A DNA stretch of 64,000 nt from Nonomuraea candida (GCF_000725485.1 NZ_JOAG01000011.1:1-64000), one strand, 5' to 3'; positions 1 to 8,880 are shown, counted from the first letter of the stretch. Program-made: numbers and translations. Notes: generated by a model not told the origin, from the sequence alone.

Positions 1-1332
1 GAGGTTGCCGGCCAGCTCGTTGACGTTCTCCGTCAGCCGCTTCCAGGTGCCCGACACGCCCTCGACCTCGGCCTGCCCGCCGAGCCTGCCCTCGCTGCCG
101 ACCTCCCTGGCCACCCTGGTCACCTCGGCGGCGAAGGAGGAGAGCTGGTCGACCATCGTGTTGATGGTGGTCTTCAGCTCCAGGATCTCGCCCCGGGCGT
201 CCACGTCGATCTTGCGGGTCAGGTCGCCGCGGGCCACCGCCTGGCCCTCCGTGCCGACCTCGCGGGCCACCCGGGTCACCTCGTCGGCGAACGCGCTGAG
301 CGTGTCGACCATCGTGTTGATCGTCTGCGCCAGTGCGGCCACCTCGCCCTTGGCCTCCACGGTGATCTTCTGCGACAGGTCGCCGCGCGCCACGGCGGTG
401 GCCACCTGGGCGATGCTGCGCACCTGGTTGGTCAGGTTGGAGGCCATGACGTTGACGTTCTCCGTCAGGTCCTTCCAGGTGCCGGAGACGCCCCTGACCG
501 TGGCCTGGCCGCCCAGGTTGCCCTCGGTGCCCACCTCGCGCGCCACCCGGGTCACCTCGTCGGCGAAGGAGGAGAGCTGGTCGACCATCGTGTTCAGGGT
601 GTTCTTCAGCTCCAGGATCTCGCCCCGGGCCGAGACCGTGATGCTCTGCGACAGGTCGCCCCTGGCCACGGCCGTGGCCACCTGGGAGATGTTGCGCACC
701 TGGTCGGTGAGGTTGCCGGCCATGAAGTTCACCGAGTCGGTCAGCGCCCGCCAGGTGCCGGCCACGCCCTTGACGTCGGCCTGGCCGCCCAGCCGCCCCT
801 CGGTGCCCACCTCGCGCGCCACCCGGGTCACCTCGTCGGCGAAGGAGGAGAGCTGGTCGACCATCGTGTTGACGGTGTTCTTCAGCTCCAGGATCTCGCC
901 GCGCGCGTGCACGGTGATCTTCTGTGACAGGTCGCCGCGCGCCACGGCCGTGGTGACCTGGGCGATGCTGCGCACCTGGTCGGTGAGGTTGCCCGCCATG
1001 GCGTTGACGGACTCGGTGAGGTCCTTCCAGGTGCCCGACACCGCCGGCACGTCGGCCTGGCCGCCCAGCCGCCCCTCGGTGCCGACCTCCCGCGCCACGC
1101 GCGTCACCTCGGAGGTGAACAGCGAGAGCTGGTCCACCATGCCGTTGAAGACCGAGGCGATCTCGCCGAGCAGCCCCTCGGCGTCGTCGGGCAGCCTGGT
1201 GCGGAAGTCGCCGTCCCTGACCGCCGTCAGCCCGGCCAGGAGCCGGCGCAGCTCGGGCTCCTCGCGGGCCTCACCGGCGCGTTTTCCGCGCGCGGACGAT
1301 CGGGACACGCCGCCGACGGTGGGGTCGCTCAT
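1..1332 (-). CDS. Poly-HAMP signalling protein, 5' part only
   Basis: The reading frame starts at an ATG complementary to 1330-1332 and runs off the left edge, so only the first 444 codons are seen. A short N-terminal segment (about 75 residues) is followed by repeated HAMP-like units, each carrying the same landmarks: [61 protein letters not shown]. The unit length is 276 bp (92 residues), seen at phases 1103, 827, 551 and 275. The next unit (275 to 119) is only 156 bp, lacking 40 residues. In actinomycetes such arrays usually precede GAF and histidine-kinase domains in proteins over 1,000 residues long; that half is outside the window, so kinase activity is inferred. No transmembrane segment is visible at the N-terminus, suggesting a cytoplasmic sensor. 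Confidence 0.85.
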   Translation of the reverse strand, partial: MSDPTVGGVSRSSARGKRAGEAREEPELRRLLAGLTAVRDGDFRTRLPDDAEGLLGEIASVFNGMVDQLSLFTSEVTRVAREVGTEGRLGGQADVPAVSGTWKDLTESVNAMAGNLTDQVRSIAQVTTAVARGDLSQKITVHARGEILELKNTVNTMVDQLSSFADEVTRVAREVGTEGRLGGQADVKGVAGTWRALTDSVNFMAGNLTDQVRNISQVATAVARGDLSQSITVSARGEILELKNTLNTMVDQLSSFADEVTRVAREVGTEGNLGGQATVRGVSGTWKDLTENVNVMASNLTNQVRSIAQVATAVARGDLSQKITVEAKGEVAALAQTINTMVDTLSAFADEVTRVAREVGTEGQAVARGDLTRKIDVDARGEILELKTTINTMVDQLSSFAAEVTRVAREVGSEGRLGGQAEVEGVSGTWKRLTENVNELAGNL

Positions 1333-1518
1333 GACCTGGCCTCCGTACTCGCCCGGGCTTCCTCAGGTAGCGGAGAGATTAGCCGGATGTGCCCATGGTG
1401 CGCGCTAACCGCACGTTGTCATCTATCTATCACAGGACGTACACGAGGGGGCGGGCGAGATTTCGGGCGGTTCATGTGGGCGTTACCCGGGAGGCGCCAT
1501 TCCGCCCACCGGCCCTTA

Positions 1519-1535
1519 TTGCGAGATAGTTGCAA
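1519..1535 (+). promoter_or_regulatory. Nur-box-like nickel operator
   Basis: The sequence reads TTGCGA-GATAG-TTGCAA. It matches the published Streptomyces Nur consensus (tTGCaa-N5-ttGCAA) at 11 of 12 half-site positions, with exactly 5 bp spacing. It lies 30 bp upstream of the chosen start of the substrate-binding lipoprotein gene, where a Fur-family repressor would block transcription. An overlapping perfect 10-bp palindrome, TGCAATTGCA, covers 1531-1540. This supports nickel rather than peptide as the cargo of the operon. The site was recognised by eye and is not experimentally shown. Confidence 0.6.
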
Positions 1536-1565
1536 TTGCATGATGCCAGCTTTAAGGTCGCCAGC

Positions 1566-3149
1566 ATGAGGCGAAGAATGGCCCTCTTCGGGGCAATTGT
1601 CCTGGCGTTGAGCGCGTGTTCGGCTCCCACCCCGCCATCGGGAGCGGGCGCGCCCGCCACCGCGCGGGACACCGCCGCGCAGGACACCGCCGCGCAGGAC
1701 ACCGCCGTCCTGGGTCTCGGCTCGGAACCCGACTCGCTCAACCCGGTGCTCGGCTACGCGGTGGACGGCGGCTCGCTCATGTTCGACGGGCTCGTCCGGC
1801 GCACCCCCGACCTCAGGCTCGAACCGGCGCTGGCCGAGGCGCTGCCCGAGGTGAAGGGCGAGCAGGTGACGTTCACGCTGCGGCAGGGGGTCACGTTCCA
1901 CGACGGCCGGCCGCTGACCGGCGCCGACGTCGTCTACACCTACGAGCAGGTGCTCGACTCCGCCAACAACTCCCCGGTCAGGGGCGACTACGCGGCCATC
2001 GAGAAGGTCGAGTCGCCCGGCCCGCGCACGGTCGTCTTCCACCTCAAGCATCCCTACGCGCCCATCCTGCAGCGCGCCACCCTCGGCATCGTCCCCGACA
2101 AGTCGGACCTCGCCGGGAACCCGGTCGGCACCGGGCCGTACGCCTTCGTCTCCTGGACCAAGGGCGACAAGATCACCCTCAGGGCCAACGACCGCTACTG
2201 GGGCCGGCCGCCGGCGATCAGGAACCTCGTGCTGGCGTACACGAGCGACGACAACGCGCGCGCGACCAGGATGGCGGCCGGCGAGTTCACCGCCACCGAG
2301 CTGCCGCCCAAGGCCGTGGCCCGGTTCAGGGAGCAGCCGGGCATGACCGTGTACGAGGTGGACAGCGCCGACTACCGGGGCGTCATGTTCCCCCTGGAGC
2401 AGCCGGTCACCGGCGACCCCGCCATCCGCAGGGCGCTCAGCCTGGCCATGGACCGGGAGGCCATGGTCTCGGCCATCCTGGCCGGCGCGGGCGCCCCCGC
2501 CTTCGGGCCGATCGCGCCCGGCACCGACTGGCACAACCCCGCCGTCACCGGCTCCGCCGCCCCCGACCGGGGCAAGGCCGCCGCCACGCTGGACGCGGCC
2601 GGCTGGAAGGCGGGCGCGGACGGCATCAGGGCCAAGGACGGCACCCCGGCCAGGTTCACGCTCATGTACCCGGCGGGCGACTCGCTGCGCAAGGAGCTGG
2701 CGCTGGCCGTGGCCTCCGACGCCAAGCAGGTCGGCATCGACGTGCGGCTCGCCGGGCTCGACTGGGACGCCATCGACCAGCGCATGTCCAAGGACGCCCT
2801 GATCATGGGCTACGGAACCCCGTACGACCCCGACTACACCAACTACGAGCTGTTCCACTCCTCCTTCGCCGGCCAGGGCTACCTCAACCCCGGCCGGTAC
2901 CGGAACGCCGAGGCGGACCGGCTGCTGGAGGAGGGGCGCGGCACCACCGACCCGGCCGCGCGCAAGAAGGTCTACGACCGGCTCCAGCAGCGGCTGCACG
3001 ACGACGCCGTCTGGCTGTACCTGGTCTTCCTCAAGCACACCTACGTCGTACGCGGCGACTGGACCGGCCTGACCCCCGGCGTCGAGGCCCACGAGCACGC
3101 CACCGGCGGCCTGCTCGGCACCGTCGTCAACTGGAAGGCCGCCGCGTGA
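1566..3149 (+). CDS. nikA: Nickel/peptide ABC transporter substrate-binding lipoprotein (NikA type)
   Basis: A 527-residue extracytoplasmic solute-binding protein of family 5 (SBP_bac_5). I chose the ATG at 1566 because it gives a proper lipoprotein signal: basic MRRR, a hydrophobic stretch and lipobox LSAC with Cys18. An AAGG sequence lies about 8 bases upstream. An in-frame TTG at 1530 would spoil the signal and overlap the Nur-like site. A low-complexity linker (residues about 34-48, three copies of QDTAA) precedes the mature fold, which begins at VLGLGSEPDSLNP. Family landmarks include VTFHDGRPLTGADVVYT and GTGPYAFV. It is the first gene of five that overlap by a few bases, in the order binding protein, two permeases, two ATPases, as in nikABCDE. 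Nickel as substrate is inferred from the upstream operator; dipeptide or other chelates remain possible. Confidence 0.82.
   Translation: MRRRMALFGAIVLALSACSAPTPPSGAGAPATARDTAAQDTAAQDTAVLGLGSEPDSLNPVLGYAVDGGSLMFDGLVRRTPDLRLEPALAEALPEVKGEQVTFTLRQGVTFHDGRPLTGADVVYTYEQVLDSANNSPVRGDYAAIEKVESPGPRTVVFHLKHPYAPILQRATLGIVPDKSDLAGNPVGTGPYAFVSWTKGDKITLRANDRYWGRPPAIRNLVLAYTSDDNARATRMAAGEFTATELPPKAVARFREQPGMTVYEVDSADYRGVMFPLEQPVTGDPAIRRALSLAMDREAMVSAILAGAGAPAFGPIAPGTDWHNPAVTGSAAPDRGKAAATLDAAGWKAGADGIRAKDGTPARFTLMYPAGDSLRKELALAVASDAKQVGIDVRLAGLDWDAIDQRMSKDALIMGYGTPYDPDYTNYELFHSSFAGQGYLNPGRYRNAEADRLLEEGRGTTDPAARKKVYDRLQQRLHDDAVWLYLVFLKHTYVVRGDWTGLTPGVEAHEHATGGLLGTVVNWKAAA
1665..1709 (+). repeat. Three 15-bp in-frame tandem copies in nikA
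   Basis: Three direct 15-bp units (core GGACACCGCCG) encode RDTAA-QDTAA-QDTAV between the lipid anchor and the folded domain. It is one of many in-frame short tandem repeats in this window. Confidence 0.85.
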
Positions 3150-4123
3150 CCTGGGCGCGCATCGTGCTGTGGCGGCTGGCGTTCGCCGTGCCGCTGCTGC
3201 TGGCGGTGACGTTCGGGATGTTCGCGCTGGCCAAGGCGTCCCCGTTCGACCCCGTGCGGCAGTACCTCGGCGAGCGGGCCATGGTCACCGGCCCCGAGGT
3301 CATGGCGGAGATCAGGGCGAACTGGGGCCTGGACCGGCCGCTGCTGGAGCAGTACACGACCTGGCTCGGCAACCTGCTCACCGGCGAGCTGGGCGACTCC
3401 CGCTCGATGCGGCTGCCCGTCGCCCAGGTGATCGGCGAGCGGCTGGGCTGGACGCTGCTCGTCGTCGGCTGCGCGCTGGTCGTCATGCTGGCCGCCGGGC
3501 TGACCCTCGGCACGCTGGCCGCCTGGCGGCGCGACTCCTGGCTGGACCGCCTGGTCACCGGCACGGCCTTCACCAACGAGGCCGCGCCGGTGTTCTGGAC
3601 CGGGCTGCTGGCGATCTGGGTGTTCTCCGTGACGCTCGGCTGGCTGCCCGCCGGCGGGCTCACCGACGCCGCCGCCACCACCGTCACGCTGCCCGACCTG
3701 GCCCGGCACATGGTGCTGCCGGTGCTGGTGCTGGCCTTCTCGCAGTCGTCGTGGCTGCTGCTGTTCGTGCGCGAGTCGGTGATCGGCGTGCTGCGCGAGG
3801 ACTTCGTGACCGGGGCGCGGGCGCGCGGCCTGCGCGAACGCACCGTGCTGCTGCGGCACGCGCTGCGCTCGGCGCTGCTGCCGTTCATCACGATCATGGG
3901 GGCCCGGGTGCCCGAGCTGGTGACGGGGGCGATCCTGGTCGAGTCGGTGTTCTCCTGGCCCGGGGTGGCCGAGACCACGATCAAGGCGGCCCTGGCGGTG
4001 GACTTCCCGCTGCTGGCGGCGCTGACCCTGCTGGCCACGCTCGCCGTGGTGGCCGGGAACCTGCTGGCGGACCTGGCGTACACGGTGGCCGACCCGCGCG
4101 TACGCGTGCTCGGGGTGAGCTGA
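3146..4123 (+). CDS. nikB: Nickel/peptide ABC transporter permease (NikB type)
   Basis: Begins at GTG overlapping the nikA stop (GTGA) and encodes 325 residues. It has the layout of binding-protein-dependent permeases of the Dpp/Opp/Nik family: an N-terminal membrane segment (VPLLLAVTFGMFALAK), an external segment with GLDRPLLEQYTTWLGNLLTGELGDS written here only in part (LTGELGDS), then five further hydrophobic spans. The cytoplasmic EAA loop is GARARGLRERTVLLRHALRS, which docks with the ATPases. The C-terminal region VFSWPGVAETTIKAAL is typical of the first permease of such systems. It should form the channel with the next gene product. Confidence 0.85.
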   Translation: MTWARIVLWRLAFAVPLLLAVTFGMFALAKASPFDPVRQYLGERAMVTGPEVMAEIRANWGLDRPLLEQYTTWLGNLLTGELGDSRSMRLPVAQVIGERLGWTLLVVGCALVVMLAAGLTLGTLAAWRRDSWLDRLVTGTAFTNEAAPVFWTGLLAIWVFSVTLGWLPAGGLTDAAATTVTLPDLARHMVLPVLVLAFSQSSWLLLFVRESVIGVLREDFVTGARARGLRERTVLLRHALRSALLPFITIMGARVPELVTGAILVESVFSWPGVAETTIKAALAVDFPLLAALTLLATLAVVAGNLLADLAYTVADPRVRVLGVS

Positions 4124-5004
4124 TGACCCTCGAACGCTCCTCCAGGAGGCCACGGCGGGCCGGCGTGCGGCGGGCCGGCGTGCGGCGGCCCGGCCGCCAC
4201 CGCCTGGCGCTGGTCACCGTGGTCGTGCTCGTGCTGGCCGTCGTCCTGGTGCCGCTGCTGGCCCGCCTCGACCAGCAGCTCGTGGACCTGCGCTCGGCCG
4301 GCCTGCCGCCGTCCCTCGCGCACCCCTTCGGCACCGACGAGGTCGGCAGGGACGTGCTGCTCCGCTCCATCTACGGGCTGCGCGTCTCCCTGCTGGTCGG
4401 CCTGGCCGCGGCCGTGGTCAGCGTGGTCGTCGGCGGGCTCGTCGGGCTCGCCGCGGGCGCGGCCGGCGGGCCGCTCGACCGGCTGCTGATGCGGGTCGTG
4501 GACGGCTTCAACGCGCTGCCGCACCTGCTGTTCGGCGTCTTCATCGTGGCCCTGTTCGCGCCCAGCGCCACCGCCGTGGTCGTGTCCGTGGCCGTCACCC
4601 ACTGGACGACCGCCGCCCGCATCGTCCGCTCCGAGGTGTTGTCGCTGCGCGGCCGGCCCTTCGTGGACGCGGCCGTCTCCGGCGGCTCCGGCCGGCTGCG
4701 CATCGTGGTGCGCCACTTCCTGCCCAACCTCGCGCCGCACCTGCTGCTCGCCACCGTGCTGATGATCCCGCACGCCATCTGGCACGAGACCGCGCTCAGC
4801 TTCCTCGGCCTCGGGATGCCCCCGCACCTGGCCTCGCTCGGCAACATGATCAACGACGGGCAGCGGTCGCTGCTGGTGGGCGACTGGTGGTCCAGCCTCT
4901 TCCCCGGGCTGCTCATCCTGGTGCCGACGCTGGCGGTGTCGTCGCTGGCCCAGCACGTACGCGACCGCGCCAACCCGCGCTGGAGATCGGAGCTCAACCT
5001 GTGA
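4123..5004 (+). CDS. nikC: Nickel/peptide ABC transporter permease (NikC type)
   Basis: The ATG at 4123 overlaps the nikB stop (TGATG). The product has 293 residues. The N-terminal arginine-rich tail carries three 5-residue repeats (RRAGV). A first membrane span (LVTVVVLVLAVVLVPLLA) is followed by HPFGTDEVGRDVLLRSIYG, the hallmark of the second permease of Dpp/Opp/Nik systems, then about five more spans. The EAA loop is FVDAAVSGGSGRLRIVVRHF and the conserved ending LSFLGLGMPP is present. It pairs with NikB to form the transmembrane channel. Confidence 0.86.
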   Translation: MTLERSSRRPRRAGVRRAGVRRPGRHRLALVTVVVLVLAVVLVPLLARLDQQLVDLRSAGLPPSLAHPFGTDEVGRDVLLRSIYGLRVSLLVGLAAAVVSVVVGGLVGLAAGAAGGPLDRLLMRVVDGFNALPHLLFGVFIVALFAPSATAVVVSVAVTHWTTAARIVRSEVLSLRGRPFVDAAVSGGSGRLRIVVRHFLPNLAPHLLLATVLMIPHAIWHETALSFLGLGMPPHLASLGNMINDGQRSLLVGDWWSSLFPGLLILVPTLAVSSLAQHVRDRANPRWRSELNL

Positions 5005-6065
5005 AGCTGCGTGTGGACGGCCTGTCGGTACGCTTCCACCTCCCCGGCGCCGACGTGCACGCCGTCACCGACGCCCGCTTCGAGCTGCGCGAGGGACGCT
5101 GCCTGGCGCTGGTGGGGGAGTCGGGGTGCGGCAAGTCCGTGATGGCCCACGCCCTGCTCGGCCTGCTGCCGGGCAACGCCACCGTCACCGGGCACGCCCG
5201 GCTCGACGACCTGCCGGGCGGCGGCTCCCTCGACCTGGTGACCGCGCCGGAGAAGGTGCTCGCCCGGCAGGTCCGCGGCCGCCTCATCGGGCTCGTCCCG
5301 CAGAGCCCCGCCGCCCACCTCACCCCCGTGCGCACCGCCCGCTCCCAGATCGCCGAGACGCTGCGGGAGCTCGGCCGCACCGGCGAGAGCGCCGACACCC
5401 TCGCCGAACGCGCCGGCCTGAGCCCCCGGGACCTGGACCGCTACCCGCACCAGCTCTCCGGCGGCATGGCGCAGCGCGTCGCCAACGCCCTCGCCCTGGC
5501 CGGCGACCCGCCGCTGATCCTGGCCGACGAACCCACCACCGGCCTGGACCGGCCCCTCGTGGACGCGACCATGGCCGAGCTGCGCCGCCTGTGCGACGAG
5601 GGGCGCGCGGTGCTGGTCATCACGCACGACCTGCGCGCCGCCGAGCGGGTGGCCGACGAGATCGCGGTCATGTACGCCAGCCGCATCGTCGAGCTGTCAC
5701 CGGCGGAGCCGTTCTTCTCGGGGCCGCGGCACCCGTACGCCCGGGGGCTGCTGGACGCGCTGCCGTCGCGGCGGTTCGTCCCGATCCCCGGGCAGCCGCC
5801 CGAGCTCACCCGGCTCCCGGACGGCTGCGCCTTCCTGCCGCGCTGCTCCTCGGCGACCTCCGCCTGCGAGCGCCAACCACCCCTGCACGCCGGCCCCGCC
5901 GTGAACGGGCAGGTCGTGAACGGGCAGTTCGTGGAGGGGCAGTTCGTGGAGGGGCAGTTCGTGGAGGGGCAGCCGGTCGTGGGCGGGCAGCCGGCCCTGG
6001 ACGGGCAGGCGGCCGGGAACGGGCAGACGTCCATGAGTCGGAAGGTGGCCTGTCACCATGCTTGA
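5001..6065 (+). CDS. nikD: Nickel/peptide ABC transporter ATPase (NikD type) with repeat-expanded tail
   Basis: Starts at GTG overlapping the nikC stop (GTGA); 354 residues. ABC ATPase motifs are complete: Walker A GESGCGKS (residues 39-46), Q-loop LVPQSP (about 99), signature LSGGMAQRV (about 152), Walker [13 protein letters not shown] and switch HDL. The C-terminal oligopeptide/dipeptide transporter domain ([14 protein letters not shown], then [20 protein letters not shown]) is interrupted by about 43 residues of short repeats ending in GQ (VEGQF type) before its usual end, KVACHHA. The insertion replaces a loop and probably leaves the ATPase intact. It hydrolyses ATP together with the next gene product. 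Confidence 0.85.
   Translation: MKLRVDGLSVRFHLPGADVHAVTDARFELREGRCLALVGESGCGKSVMAHALLGLLPGNATVTGHARLDDLPGGGSLDLVTAPEKVLARQVRGRLIGLVPQSPAAHLTPVRTARSQIAETLRELGRTGESADTLAERAGLSPRDLDRYPHQLSGGMAQRVANALALAGDPPLILADEPTTGLDRPLVDATMAELRRLCDEGRAVLVITHDLRAAERVADEIAVMYASRIVELSPAEPFFSGPRHPYARGLLDALPSRRFVPIPGQPPELTRLPDGCAFLPRCSSATSACERQPPLHAGPAVNGQVVNGQFVEGQFVEGQFVEGQPVVGGQPALDGQAAGNGQTSMSRKVACHHA
5901..6029 (+). repeat. In-frame 15/18-bp tandem repeats in nikD
   Basis: Five 15-bp units (5901-5975; core GGGCAG, encoding [25 protein letters not shown]) are followed by three related 18-bp units to 6029. All lengths are multiples of three, so the reading frame is kept. The array sits in the middle of the C-terminal oligopeptide-transporter domain. 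Confidence 0.9.
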
Positions 6066-6732
6066 GGCCCGCGACATCACGCTCTCCTTCGGCCGGCACC
6101 GGGTGCTCGACGGGGTCTCGCTGTCGCTGCGGCCGGGGGAGGTGCTGGGCCTGGCCGGGCCCAGCGGCTGCGGCAAGTCGACGCTCGCCCGCGTGCTGGC
6201 CCTGCTGCTGCGCCCCTCGTCGGGCACGGTCAGCGTGGACGGCACGGTGGTGAAGGGGTGGCGGCACCGGGCGCCGCAGCGTACCGCGATCGGCCTGATC
6301 TTCCAGCAGCCCCGGCTCGCCGTCGATCCCCGCTTCACCCTCCTGGACGTGATCGCCGAGCCCCTGCGCGCGGCCCGGCGGCCCCTGGACCGGGCCCACG
6401 AGCTGGCCGAGGAACTGGGGCTGACGCCCGAGCTGTTCGGCCGCCGCCCGCACGAGGTGTCGGACGGGCAGTTGCAGCGGGCGTGCGTGGCGCGGGCGCT
6501 GGTGCTGGAGCCCCGCTACCTGATCTGCGACGAGATGACCACGATGCTGGACGCCTCGACGCAGGCGCACCTGGTGGGCCGGATCGAGGCGTACCGGGAG
6601 CGTACGGGGGCGGGGGTGCTGGCGGTCAGCCACGACGCGGAGCTGCTGCACCGCTGGTCGGACGGCAACGTCCGCGACTGGAACCCCGCCCCGGCGCCGG
6701 CCAGGAACGCTGACCCGGCTCCCGCGTCCTGA
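6058..6732 (+). CDS. nikE: Nickel/peptide ABC transporter ATPase (NikE type)
   Basis: Overlaps the nikD end by 8 bp; 224 residues, shorter than usual for the family (about 260-330) because the C-terminal oligopeptide domain is missing, as in NikE. Motifs: Walker A GPSGCGKS (34-41), Q-loop LIFQQPRLAVDP, a slightly degenerate signature VSDGQLQRA in place of LSGGQ, Walker B LICDEMTTMLD, and switch SHD. The tail NADPAPAS is repeat-derived, and its 3' end with the stop codon recurs 41 bp downstream. It is the second ATPase subunit of the nickel/peptide importer. Confidence 0.82.
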   Translation: MLEARDITLSFGRHRVLDGVSLSLRPGEVLGLAGPSGCGKSTLARVLALLLRPSSGTVSVDGTVVKGWRHRAPQRTAIGLIFQQPRLAVDPRFTLLDVIAEPLRAARRPLDRAHELAEELGLTPELFGRRPHEVSDGQLQRACVARALVLEPRYLICDEMTTMLDASTQAHLVGRIEAYRERTGAGVLAVSHDAELLHRWSDGNVRDWNPAPAPARNADPAPAS

Positions 6733-6777
6733 ACCCACCCGCCCCGAGCTCTGACCCGGCTCCCGCGTCTTGAACCC
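6710..6777 (+). repeat. 41-bp tandem duplication spanning the nikE stop
   Basis: A segment beginning CTGACCCGGCTCCCGCGT at 6710 contains the nikE stop codon and recurs at 6751 with the same ending (TGAACCC). The two copies are 41 bp apart and differ at one base within the 27 bp compared. The second copy lies outside the gene and carries a duplicate stop (TGA at 6771-6773). Confidence 0.85.
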
Positions 6778-6790
6778 GGCCCGGCATCCG

Positions 6791-6814
6791 GCCCCCGGCG
6801 GAAACGCCGGCCGG
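6791..6814. terminator. Hairpin with GAAA loop between convergent genes
   Basis: CCGGCG-GAAA-CGCCGG forms a 6-bp stem closed by a GNRA tetraloop, with flanking C/G runs able to extend it. It lies between convergent nikE and the STAS gene and could terminate transcription from both sides. No T-tract follows, as is common in actinomycetes. Confidence 0.5.
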
Positions 6815-6846
6815 GTCATGGGGCGGGGTGCGGGTGCCCGGCGCCG

Positions 6847-7212
6847 TCAGAGGGACGGGCCCGCGGAGGTCAGGGCGGCCGCGATGGCGTCATCGACGCT
6901 GGTGTGCACCGGTATGTGCGCCACCACGCCGGTGATCTCGAAGAGCCGGGCCGGCAGGGGCTGCACGCCCGCCAGGCGGACCGCGCCCCCGCGCTTGATG
7001 CAGTCGGTGGCGCACGACAGCAGGACGTGCAGGCCGGAGCTGTCCATGAACGGCACCCCCGAAAGGTCGAACACCAGTCGTTCCGGCGAATCTCTCCGGA
7101 CACCGCGGAGATAGTTCTCGAAATCGGCTCGATTCGTGGCGTCCATCTCACCGTCAACGGCGACCACGGTCACCCCGCGCAGGTGCTGGTGGCCCAGCGT
7201 CAATGGCGGCAT
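6847..7212 (-). CDS. STAS-domain anti-sigma factor antagonist
   Basis: A 121-residue single-domain protein of the SpoIIAA/RsbV type. The N-terminal strand pair (GVTVVAVDGEMDATN) and the phosphoacceptor helix start FMDSSGLHVLL are recognisable; the first Ser of DSSG is the expected target of an anti-sigma kinase. In this family the unphosphorylated protein binds the anti-sigma factor and frees the sigma factor. No kinase or sigma gene is adjacent, so the partner is unknown. Confidence 0.85.
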   Translation of the reverse strand: MPPLTLGHQHLRGVTVVAVDGEMDATNRADFENYLRGVRRDSPERLVFDLSGVPFMDSSGLHVLLSCATDCIKRGGAVRLAGVQPLPARLFEITGVVAHIPVHTSVDDAIAAALTSAGPSL

Positions 7213-7302
7213 CTACGGGTTCACCGCTTTCGCCGGCAGAACTTGACCATCAATGAAGGATAGACCGCCCGAGTCGTCGGCGATATCCCGGTTTTGCGCC
7301 AG

Positions 7303-8868
7303 TCAGTGGCCGTGCCCGTGCCCGTGGCCGACGAAGGACGCGGCGGGCTTGCCCGGGGGCACCAGCCCGAGCGCGATCACTCCCGCCACCCCCGCCGTCA
7401 CGGCGCACACCGTGAACCCGGCCACGAACCCTCCGGCGTCGCCCGCCGCGCCCGGGGCGAGGCCGGCCGCGGCGACGGTGGAGACGACGGCCACCCCGAT
7501 CGAGCCGCCGAGCTCGTGGAAGGTGCTGATGACGCCGGAGGCGACGCCGTTCTCGCCGGGCGGGACGTTGGCCATGGTCGTCGTGGTGGCCGTGACGAAC
7601 AGCGGGCCGATGCCCAGCGCGGCCAGCACGAAGCCGGGCAGCAGCGTCGTGTACGCGCTCGCGTCCGGCGAGATCCGCGTCATCAGCGCCGCTCCCGCCG
7701 CCGTCACCAGGAACGCGCCCACCGCCACCGGCCGTCCGCCCAGCCGGCCGATGAGGTGCCCGCCGAGCTGCGCGCCGGCCGTGATGGCGACGGCCGCGGG
7801 CAGGAAGAGCAGCCCGGTCTCCAGGGCGCTGAAGCCGAGCGTGTGCTGCAGGTAGAGCGTGCTGAGGAAGAACAGGCCCAGCATCAGGCCGGTCGCCACC
7901 AGCATGACGAACGTCCCCGAGAGCACCGGCCGCCGGGCGAGGGTCTCGGCGCGCATGAGCGGCGACCGTACGGAGCGCTCGATCACCACGAACGCCGCGT
8001 ACAGCAGCGCCGCGCCGGCCAGCGGCAGCAGCGTGCCCGCGGACGCCCATCCGGCGTCGCCCGCCGTGACCAGGCCGTAGATCAGCAGCGCCGTCGCCAT
8101 GGTGACGACCAGCGCCCCCGGCACGTCCACCCGCTTCCGCCCCTCCGGGACCCGGACCGACGGGCCGTGGCCCGGCGGGACGTGCCCGGCCGTGGTCCCG
8201 GTTCCAGTCCCGGTCCCGGTCCCGGCGACCGAGGTTGCGGCGGCGGCCGGGAGCACGGCGGGCACGAGGGCCAGCACCGCGAGCCCGATCGGCACGTTGA
8301 TGGAGAAGATCCAGGCCCATCCCGGGCCCGCGGTCAGCAGGCCGCCGACGAGCACGCCCAGGGCCGCCCCCGTGCCGCCGATGGCCGCCCACACGCCGAG
8401 CGCGCGGGTGCGGCGCGCTCCCCGGAAGACGGTGGTGATGACGGCCAGCGCCGCGGGGGAGAGCAGCGCCGCGCCGACCCCCTGCAACGCCCGCCCCGCG
8501 ATCAGTACGGCGCCGCTCCCGGCCAGCCCGCACACCAGCGACGCCGCCGTGAACAGCCCCAGCCCGGCCAGCAGCACCCCACGGGCGCCGAACGCGTCCG
8601 CCAGCCGCCCGCCGAGCACCATGAGCCCGCCGAAGCAGAGCGTGTACGTGGTCACCACCCAGGTCAGCGCCTCCCGCCCGAGCGCCAGGTCGGCGCCGAT
8701 GGAGGGCAGGGCGACCTGGACCACGGTGATGTCGACGATCAACATGAACTGCGCCAGGCAGAGCAGCACCAGCACGCTCCACCCGCCGCTACTTCCCGGC
8801 CCCGTGTCGTGCCCCGTGTCGTGCCCCATGTCATGCGCTGTGCCGTGAGTCGTGTCGTGAGAACTCAT
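7303..8868 (-). CDS. DHA2-family MFS drug exporter with histidine-rich ends
   Basis: 521 residues with 14 predicted membrane spans, as in the EmrB/QacA (DHA2) family. Landmarks: VDITVVQVALPSIGADL in TM1, LGGRLADAFGARG between TM2 and TM3, and the motif-C-like GVLVGGLLTAGPGWAWIF. The chosen start (ATG at 8868) has AAGGAG 7-12 bases upstream; a longer frame to 9117 would cross the operator. The cytoplasmic N-terminus is an imperfect 5-residue repeat rich in His (GHDTGHDT), the loop near residue 220 is a GT repeat, and the C-terminus ends GHGHGHGH. The histidine ends could bind metal, but they may equally be repeat expansions. The substrate is unknown. Confidence 0.85.
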   Translation of the reverse strand: MSSHDTTHGTAHDMGHDTGHDTGPGSSGGWSVLVLLCLAQFMLIVDITVVQVALPSIGADLALGREALTWVVTTYTLCFGGLMVLGGRLADAFGARGVLLAGLGLFTAASLVCGLAGSGAVLIAGRALQGVGAALLSPAALAVITTVFRGARRTRALGVWAAIGGTGAALGVLVGGLLTAGPGWAWIFSINVPIGLAVLALVPAVLPAAAATSVAGTGTGTGTGTTAGHVPPGHGPSVRVPEGRKRVDVPGALVVTMATALLIYGLVTAGDAGWASAGTLLPLAGAALLYAAFVVIERSVRSPLMRAETLARRPVLSGTFVMLVATGLMLGLFFLSTLYLQHTLGFSALETGLLFLPAAVAITAGAQLGGHLIGRLGGRPVAVGAFLVTAAGAALMTRISPDASAYTTLLPGFVLAALGIGPLFVTATTTTMANVPPGENGVASGVISTFHELGGSIGVAVVSTVAAAGLAPGAAGDAGGFVAGFTVCAVTAGVAGVIALGLVPPGKPAASFVGHGHGHGH

Positions 8869-8880
8869 CCGCAACTCCTT

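Noticed and set aside
5..1408. Long plus-strand open frame of 467 codons
   Set aside because: It is the antisense shadow of the poly-HAMP gene; its repeats are complements of HAMP motifs and it has no family resemblance.
1530..1565. Upstream TTG start for nikA
   Set aside because: It would overlap the Nur-like site and place 12 residues before the lipoprotein signal, spoiling its form.
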